DNA of 12,807 nucleotides, taken from assembly GCA_029935275.1 (NCBI GenBank), contig JAOZKQ010000031.1:1-12807 (forward strand), written 5' to 3'. Below are positions 8,082 to 12,807 of this stretch, piece by piece. The stretch's first letter is position 1; each line of letters opens with the position of its first letter. The notes beneath the pieces were generated by a model that did not search any database, was not told the origin of the DNA, and worked only from the letters and a program-made list of their open reading frames with translations. Source of the DNA: Bacteroidales bacterium. GTDB lineage: Bacteria; Bacteroidota; Bacteroidia; Bacteroidales; VadinHA17. Position numbers and translations under genes: made by a program.

Positions 8082-8102
8082 TTTACTTTCGACTTGTCAC
8101 TT
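8082..8102 (-). repeat. Short heptad-period repeat, upstream copy (three units)
   Basis: The plus strand reads TTTACTT, TCGACTT, GTCACTT, three consecutive 7-bp units ending in ACTT. Read on the minus strand these become AAGTnnn units, the same kind as the five heptads at 10694-10728. It is non-coding and lies between the NagX-like and permease genes. Similar AAGTCAA-type strings are common between genes in Bacteroidota. Confidence 0.55.
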
Positions 8103-8124
8103 GTAATATGTTCATTTATGGACA

Positions 8125-8165
8125 CTGGTGTACGCTTTTGAATTGTTTCAAATTTCATACGCCAG
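8125..8165. promoter_or_regulatory. 41-bp imperfect inverted repeat, possible operator
   Basis: The outer arms CTGGTGTACG (8125-8134) and CATACGCCAG (8156-8165) are complementary at 8 of 10 positions. Inside them TTTGAA (8137-8142) and TTCAAA (8147-8152) form a perfect 6-bp inverted pair around a 4-base centre. There is no following T-run, so a terminator is unlikely. It lies 88 bp before the ABC permease ATG, where a dimeric regulator could bind. No regulator gene is present in the window to pair with it. Confidence 0.5.
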
Positions 8166-8253
8166 GCCAAATCACTATATCATCATAATACACAGTAAAT
8201 TACACATTATGGTATAATAATTGCTAAAATATAAATAGGAATAGGAAAAGAGA

Positions 8254-10680
8254 ATGCTCAAAAATTATTTAAAAATAGCGTTTAGGAATATTCAAAGGTA
8301 TAAAGGGTATTCCCTGATTAATATTTTCGGGCTCGCCATTGGGATGTCAAGTGTTTTACTTATTTTCCTTTACGTTGCTGACGAAATTAGCTATGACCGC
8401 TTTCACAAAAATGCCAGACAGATATACAGGATAGGCCAATATGGCAACATTGGAGATATGGAATTCAATGGAACCACTACACCTGCTCCACTGGCAAATG
8501 CCTTAATGAATGATTTTGAGGAAGTCAAATATGCTACCCGTATCCTGGAAGGCATAAATACGGTCATTACATATAAAAACAACAGCTATTTCGAATCGAG
8601 CTATCTTTATGCTGATACTAATTTCTTTAAAATATTCAGTTTCCCACTGATAAAAGGGAATCCTGCCACTGCCTTACGCGAGCCTAACTCTATGGTGCTT
8701 AGTGAGAGCACTGCAAAAAAGTATTTCGGCGACAAAAATCCACTTGGTGAGATTCTCCACGAATCAGATGGCACAGACTATAAAATAACCGGTGTTGCCA
8801 AAGACCCACCCCATAACTCTCACTTTCACTTTGACTTCCTGGCTTCTATTAGCACTTATGAATGGACATCTAATGATAATTGGTTAAGTGATAGTTACTA
8901 TACTTACTTTTTATTACAAGATAATTATCCAATCCGGAAACTAAAGCAAAAGATGCCTCATTTTGCTTTAAAATATATTGGTCCACAGTTAAAAAATCAG
9001 CTGGGAATTGAGAGTAAAGACTGGAGTTCTTCGGACAATAACTTTAATTTTTCTTTTGAACCGCTTACAAACATCTATCTTTACTCAAAAGCATCCCCTC
9101 AAATAGAACCGGTTTCTGATATAAAGACCATCTTCTTCTTTACCATTATAACATTTTTCATACTAATTCTTGCCATCTTTAATTTTACAAACCTCACCAC
9201 AGCTAAATCTGTTACCAGGGCGCGCGAAATGGGTATGAGAAAGGTAATTGGATCGCAGCGACGACAACTTGTATTTCAACTACTCATTGAATCAATATTT
9301 GTAAGTTTTGTTGCACTTATCCTGGCACTTGTAATGGTGGAATTATTTTTACCGATATACAACAACATTGTAGGAAAAGAACTATCAGTTAAATATTTCA
9401 GCAAATGGTATATTATTCCATTACTGTTTTTTACTACCTTATTAATTGGCATTTTTGCTGGCAGCTATTCATCTATTTCCATATCTTCTTTCAAAGTACT
9501 TTCTGTTTTAAGGGGAAATTTCTCTTTAGGTTATAAGAAACTATGGTTCAGGAGCGGATTAGTCATTTTTCAATTTTTCATAGCTATTGTCATTATTATC
9601 AGCACAATTGTTGTATATACTCAACTTGGTTATGCATCAAAAAAGGAACTGGGATTTATCAAAGAAAATCTTCTGATCGTTGACCGGGCTTATGGCATTG
9701 AACCAAAAGGACAAAAATCATTCAAAAATGAACTATTAAAAAATCCTGAAATTTATGATATTTCCATATCCACTACAGCTCCAGGACTCGAAGGATGGAT
9801 GGGTCAGGTTATGAAAAGAGAAGATGCCCCTCCCGATGAATTAATCCACTTTAGACAGCTTGCATGTGATGCTGATTTTCAAAAAACTTTTAAGCTTGAA
9901 ATGAAAGAAGGCCAATTTTTTGCTGAAGGAAAAAGCGTTGGTAAAAAATACGTCATTATTAACGAATCTGCTGCAAAATCACTTGGATATCAAAATCCGA
10001 TAGGAAAAAAGCTTATGATACCAGGAAAATCTTATAAAGAAAAATGGTCATATGAGATTATTGGCGTAGTTAAGGATTTCCATTTTAGTGGTATGAAGGA
10101 CAAAATAGAAAACCTGGTGATCTATTCGCCACAAAAATACTTTGCCAGGTATATTTCTATGAGAATTAATGATAAAAATGTTCCTGAAACAATTGCTTAC
10201 ATTGAGAAAGTCTGGAAAAACTACTCAATTAACCAACCATTTAACTACTTCTTTGTAACTGATAAGTTAGAAGAGTTACAAAGTACCGAAATTAAAACTG
10301 CCAGGGTATTTACAATCTTCTCAATACTGGCATTGGTTATTGCAAGCCTTGGCCTGATTGGGCTGGCTTCCTTCATGACTGAGCGAAAAACCCGGGAAGT
10401 CGGCATTCGAAAAGCTATGGGCGCAAGTTGTAGGAAGATTGTATTCCTGCTTATTGCACAATTTCTTAAATGGATCATCATAGCTAATTTATTAGCATGG
10501 CCAGCTGCTTATCTAATCACAAAAAACTGGCAGAACAATTTTGCCTACAAGCCTGATTTCCCCTGGTGGGCTATCATTATAGCAAGCTCATTAACCTTAT
10601 TAATCGCCATCATAAGTGTAAGTTATCAAACTTTAAATGCAGCATATATGAATCCTGCTAATTCCATCCGTTACGAGTAA
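8254..10680 (+). CDS. FtsX/MacB-type ABC transporter permease (double-unit, 8 TM)
   Basis: An 808-residue inner-membrane permease of the Bacteroidota double FtsX type. It begins MLKNYLKIAFRNIQRYKGYS, typical of these proteins, with helix 1 at about 21-41. A MacB-like periplasmic domain (about 45-245) is followed by three helices (about 290-415). The second half repeats the plan: a helix near 435-455, a periplasmic domain (about 465-660) and three terminal helices. Each FtsX half carries the cytoplasmic coupling sequence that contacts the ATPase: RAREMGMRKVIG (from 322) and RTREVGIRKAMG (from about 713). Family members drive mechanical work across the envelope, such as efflux, lipoprotein handling or signalling to kinases, rather than simple import. 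No ATPase gene lies next to it here, so its partner must be encoded elsewhere. The ATG at 8254 follows a purine-rich AGGAAAAGAG, one of the few Shine-Dalgarno-like sites in the window. A 41-bp dyad and short heptad repeats lie upstream. Confidence 0.93.
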   Translation: MLKNYLKIAFRNIQRYKGYSLINIFGLAIGMSSVLLIFLYVADEISYDRFHKNARQIYRIGQYGNIGDMEFNGTTTPAPLANALMNDFEEVKYATRILEGINTVITYKNNSYFESSYLYADTNFFKIFSFPLIKGNPATALREPNSMVLSESTAKKYFGDKNPLGEILHESDGTDYKITGVAKDPPHNSHFHFDFLASISTYEWTSNDNWLSDSYYTYFLLQDNYPIRKLKQKMPHFALKYIGPQLKNQLGIESKDWSSSDNNFNFSFEPLTNIYLYSKASPQIEPVSDIKTIFFFTIITFFILILAIFNFTNLTTAKSVTRAREMGMRKVIGSQRRQLVFQLLIESIFVSFVALILALVMVELFLPIYNNIVGKELSVKYFSKWYIIPLLFFTTLLIGIFAGSYSSISISSFKVLSVLRGNFSLGYKKLWFRSGLVIFQFFIAIVIIISTIVVYTQLGYASKKELGFIKENLLIVDRAYGIEPKGQKSFKNELLKNPEIYDISISTTAPGLEGWMGQVMKREDAPPDELIHFRQLACDADFQKTFKLEMKEGQFFAEGKSVGKKYVIINESAAKSLGYQNPIGKKLMIPGKSYKEKWSYEIIGVVKDFHFSGMKDKIENLVIYSPQKYFARYISMRINDKNVPETIAYIEKVWKNYSINQPFNYFFVTDKLEELQSTEIKTARVFTIFSILALVIASLGLIGLASFMTERKTREVGIRKAMGASCRKIVFLLIAQFLKWIIIANLLAWPAAYLITKNWQNNFAYKPDFPWWAIIIASSLTLLIAIISVSYQTLNAAYMNPANSIRYE

Positions 10681-10693
10681 GTCTTCTGATTTC

Positions 10694-10728
10694 AAGTCAA
10701 AGGTCAAAGGTCAAAGTTGAAAGTCGAA
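10694..10728 (+). repeat. Heptad-period repeat, downstream copy (five units)
   Basis: Five consecutive 7-bp units occur: AAGTCAA, AGGTCAA, AGGTCAA, AGTTGAA, AGTCGAA. The array is non-coding and begins 13 bp after the permease stop codon. Its orientation is opposite to the three-unit copy at 8082-8102, so the permease gene sits between inverted copies of the same short repeat type. Confidence 0.75.
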
Positions 10729-10796
10729 ATTTAAATCATATTAATCCGAATTATTCATTCCTAACATGACAATGACCATGAATTATATTGAATGAA

Positions 10797-10830
10797 TTTC
10801 ACAAATTATTCAATGAATTTTATAGATTTG
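10797..10830 (+). promoter_or_regulatory. Candidate promoter of the C69 dipeptidase gene
   Basis: TAGATTTG (10823-10830) matches the -7 consensus TAnnTTTG exactly. TTTC at 10797-10800, 22 bp upstream, is the best -33 candidate (consensus TTTG). The predicted start of transcription is near 10836, about 40 nt before the ATG. AATGAATTT occurs twice here, at 10791-10799 and 10812-10820, 21 bp apart, about two helical turns. Confidence 0.5.
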
Positions 10831-10876
10831 AACTTCTGTTCCACCTATCTTTTTTTAATTATAAAATCCAACAAAA

Positions 10877-12508
10877 ATGAAATTAAAACTTTTTGTAAAA
10901 TTCCTCCTGAATTCACTTCTATTTTTCAGCCTGACCTTAAATTCTGCATTTTCACAAGCTACTGCTGAAGAATATAATGAAAGCTGTACCAGTATTATGG
11001 TTGGAAAAGAGGCCAGTACTGATGGTTCAGTAATGACTTCGCATACCTGTGATGCATATTACCGCACCTGGCTACAATTTGTCCCGGCAAAAGAAAATGA
11101 AGAGGGCACTATGCACCAGGTAAAATGGGGTACTATGCATACCAGTTCTGCCTGGAGTAATGAAAATGTGGAAATAAAAGGAGAAATACCTGAGGTAGAA
11201 AACACCTTTGCTTATCTTAATACCGCTTATCCCTGCCTGAACGAAAAGCAACTTGCAATTGGAGAAACCACCTTTGGAGGAAGTAAGCTATTAAAAAGTG
11301 ACAAAGGATTGTTTCTCATTGAAGAATTGGAAAGAATTGCGCTACAGCGTTGTACAACTGCCAGAAAGGCCATTGACCTTATTGGTGAATTGATAAAAGA
11401 ATATGGTTATGCTGATTATGGTGAATGTATAACTATTGCAGATAAGCAGGAAGTATGGCAAATGGAAATTATGGGAGAAGGCATTGATAAGCTTGGTGGT
11501 GTATGGGCTGCCCAAAGAATTCCGGATGATCATGTTGGTATTTCAGCCAACATCTGTAGAATAGGCGAAATTAACTTGAAAGACCCTGATCATTTTAAAG
11601 CTTCGAAAAATGTATTTGATGTAGCAAAAGACCTGGAGTTATGGGATGGGAAAAAGCCATTTAAATTCTGGAAAGCATACAGTAAAGGAAAACCATTTGG
11701 TATTCGTGAATTCTTTGTCCTAAGCAGCCTGGCCCCTTCATTAAACCTTGATTTTGACGCAGAAGAGATCCCTTTCTCAGTAAAACCAGAGAAAAAAGTG
11801 GATGTTCGTGATGTTTTAAAGTTTTACCGCACTACCTACGATGGCACAGAATGGGAAATGATAAAAAACCTGAAAGTTAGCGTTAAGCTCAAAGATGATA
11901 ATGACAGCACATATATCGATACAATTATCAGTCCCGCCGCCCATCCATGGATGGCAAGGGATAAACGTAAACTTTTAAATTCCCTGGATTCAGGCTCTGT
12001 AGTCAGATACCGCCCAATTTCTGTTCAATATTGTGCCTATTCATGGGTAGTGCAGTTAAGGGACTGGCTGCCTGATGAAGTAGGAGGACGTCTCTGGTTT
12101 GGCTTTGATGTTCCCAGAGAAAGTCCGAGAACTCCCATTTATGCCGGTAATTTAAACCTTCCTAAAAGTTTTGCTGTTTGTGGACAAGATCATTTTAGCC
12201 GGGAATCAGCAATGTGGGCATTTCGCAGGGCAAACCGTTTAGCCATGGTAAACTGGGGGAAAGGCAAGGAGATCATTGAACCACTGGTTATGGATTTTGA
12301 AAATAAAGCTTTTAATGAAGTTAGTTTTATTGAAGAGAAAGCCCTTGAATTGTTAAAACAGGATGAAGAAAATGAGAAAAACGGGATTAAAACACAATTG
12401 TGCCAGGAATTCCTTAGCAATTATTCTAACGATTTTGCCAGAGCTGCAGTTAGCCGCTGGTGGGAACTGGGCGATGAGTTATGGGTAAAGTTCAGATGGA
12501 GCTTTTAG
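10877..12508 (+). CDS. Secreted C69-family dipeptidase (PepD-like, Ntn hydrolase)
   Basis: A 543-residue exported peptidase. Residues 1-26 form a signal peptide (MKLKLFVKFL, hydrophobic core, likely cleavage AFS/Q). About ten residues later comes SCTSIMVGKEASTDGSVM, the family C69 signature in which a short propeptide is cut so that the cysteine becomes the N-terminal nucleophile; that residue is Cys37. The following SHTCDAYYRTW matches the family's early conserved segment. C69 enzymes (PepD/PepDA of lactobacilli, the secernin relatives) release dipeptides or N-terminal residues from small peptides. The signal peptide places this one in the periplasm or at the surface, so a role in peptide nutrition is likely. 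The length fits secreted Bacteroidota members. The ATG at 10877 follows an A-rich leader with no Shine-Dalgarno site. A promoter about 40 bp upstream and a 196-bp gap from the permease suggest separate transcription. Confidence 0.9.
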   Translation: MKLKLFVKFLLNSLLFFSLTLNSAFSQATAEEYNESCTSIMVGKEASTDGSVMTSHTCDAYYRTWLQFVPAKENEEGTMHQVKWGTMHTSSAWSNENVEIKGEIPEVENTFAYLNTAYPCLNEKQLAIGETTFGGSKLLKSDKGLFLIEELERIALQRCTTARKAIDLIGELIKEYGYADYGECITIADKQEVWQMEIMGEGIDKLGGVWAAQRIPDDHVGISANICRIGEINLKDPDHFKASKNVFDVAKDLELWDGKKPFKFWKAYSKGKPFGIREFFVLSSLAPSLNLDFDAEEIPFSVKPEKKVDVRDVLKFYRTTYDGTEWEMIKNLKVSVKLKDDNDSTYIDTIISPAAHPWMARDKRKLLNSLDSGSVVRYRPISVQYCAYSWVVQLRDWLPDEVGGRLWFGFDVPRESPRTPIYAGNLNLPKSFAVCGQDHFSRESAMWAFRRANRLAMVNWGKGKEIIEPLVMDFENKAFNEVSFIEEKALELLKQDEENEKNGIKTQLCQEFLSNYSNDFARAAVSRWWELGDELWVKFRWSF

Positions 12509-12534
12509 GATTGAAAGTCATTAAATTGTAATTA

Positions 12535-12807
12535 ATTGTTATTCGGTGGTTATTAATTGTTTTAATACCTGATTTACCAGAAGTCTAACTTTAAGTATTT
12601 TAGGCATTTTAGGCATTTTAAACTTTAGTCATTCAATTGTCATTCGATAGTTATTATATTGTAATTCAGTGGTTATTTTTTGTTATTTGATAATTATTGA
12701 TTGGTTTTATTTTTTACATTTTCTTACATAAGTTTAATTTTATGTATTTTATGTATTTTAGTCATTTTAGGCACTCTAAACATTAGCCATTCAATTGTCA
12801 TTCGATA
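12535..12807. repeat. Intergenic repeat array, at least two related units, open at the window edge
   Basis: Nothing here codes for protein. Two 55-bp copies, 12595-12649 and 12753-12807, match at 50 of 55 positions. The similarity continues leftwards (12581-12602 against 12730-12751, 19 of 22), with an extra 9-bp duplication of the TGTATTTTA type in the second unit. A 20-mer with consensus ATTGTNATTCRRTRGTTATT occurs at 12535-12554, 12636-12655 and 12658-12677, and is cut off at 12794. Each unit is thus bracketed by this 20-mer. The array begins 26 bp after the dipeptidase stop codon and leaves the window inside a copy. There is no transposase and no strong hairpin. Confidence 0.75.

Noticed and set aside
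8084..8091. TACTTTCG as a -7 box for the permease gene.
   Set aside because: It has one mismatch, lies within the heptad repeat run that explains it, and would give a leader of over 150 nt.
8127..8142. Possible sigma-54 promoter (TGGTGT ... TTTTGA) upstream of the permease.
   Set aside because: The GG and GC elements are not at the required 10-bp spacing and the -12 GC is missing, so it does not meet the consensus.
8108..8188. Short plus-strand open frame of 26 codons between the NagX-like and permease genes.
   Set aside because: It covers the palindrome, has no ribosome site and no recognisable peptide character, and is of a length expected by chance.
10877..10987. Lipoprotein signal in the C69 peptidase using Cys37.
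   Set aside because: The cysteine is about ten residues past the hydrophobic core and lies in the C69 nucleophile motif, not a lipobox.
12509..12807. CRISPR array at the right edge.
   Set aside because: The repeats are unevenly spaced (22 to 136 bp), imperfect and very AT-rich, with no regular spacers and no cas gene in the window.

Overview
This window looks like a chromosomal segment of a Bacteroidota bacterium, probably class Bacteroidia or a close relative. Four things point there. The DNA is AT-rich. Several genes are preceded by the Bacteroidota -7 promoter box TAnnTTTG, and Shine-Dalgarno sites are mostly absent. One large secreted protein ends in a type A Por secretion (type IX, T9SS) sorting domain. 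The gene content (FtsX/MacB-type double permease, C69 dipeptidase, NagX/DUF5009 protein) is typical of the phylum. No RNA gene, CRISPR array, transposase or phage gene is visible.

Left part, minus strand (1-1790): the window opens inside the first codons of what looks like a carbon-starvation (CstA) family transporter. Upstream of it lies a 531-residue multi-pass membrane protein of unknown function, possibly a GT-C-like enzyme. A 325-bp AT-rich divergent intergenic region (1791-2115) follows and carries a good promoter for the next gene.

Centre, plus strand (2116-8029): first comes a 1130-residue T9SS-exported protein. It has a seven-bladed FG-GAP-type propeller, ten 51-residue two-cysteine modules, an Ig/PKD-like segment and the sorting domain. 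Two membrane protein genes follow: an MFS transporter that starts at a TTG sitting in or next to its own promoter box, and a NagX/DUF5009 (HGSNAT-like) acyltransferase with the expected active-site histidine. These two may work together in sugar or amino-sugar handling, but this is inferred only from the NagX family and adjacency.

Right part, plus strand (8030-12807): an 808-residue FtsX/MacB-type ABC permease has no ATPase gene beside it. A 41-bp imperfect palindrome lies upstream of it, and it is flanked by heptad-period repeats in opposite orientations. Next is a secreted C69-family (PepD-like) dipeptidase with its own promoter. The window ends in a non-coding, very AT-rich array of intergenic repeats that appears to run off the edge.

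The window does not clearly contain a new multi-gene system. The most distinctive items are the module array of the 1130-residue protein, which has a 102-residue higher-order period, and three kinds of intergenic repeat or dyad structure around the permease and at the right edge.
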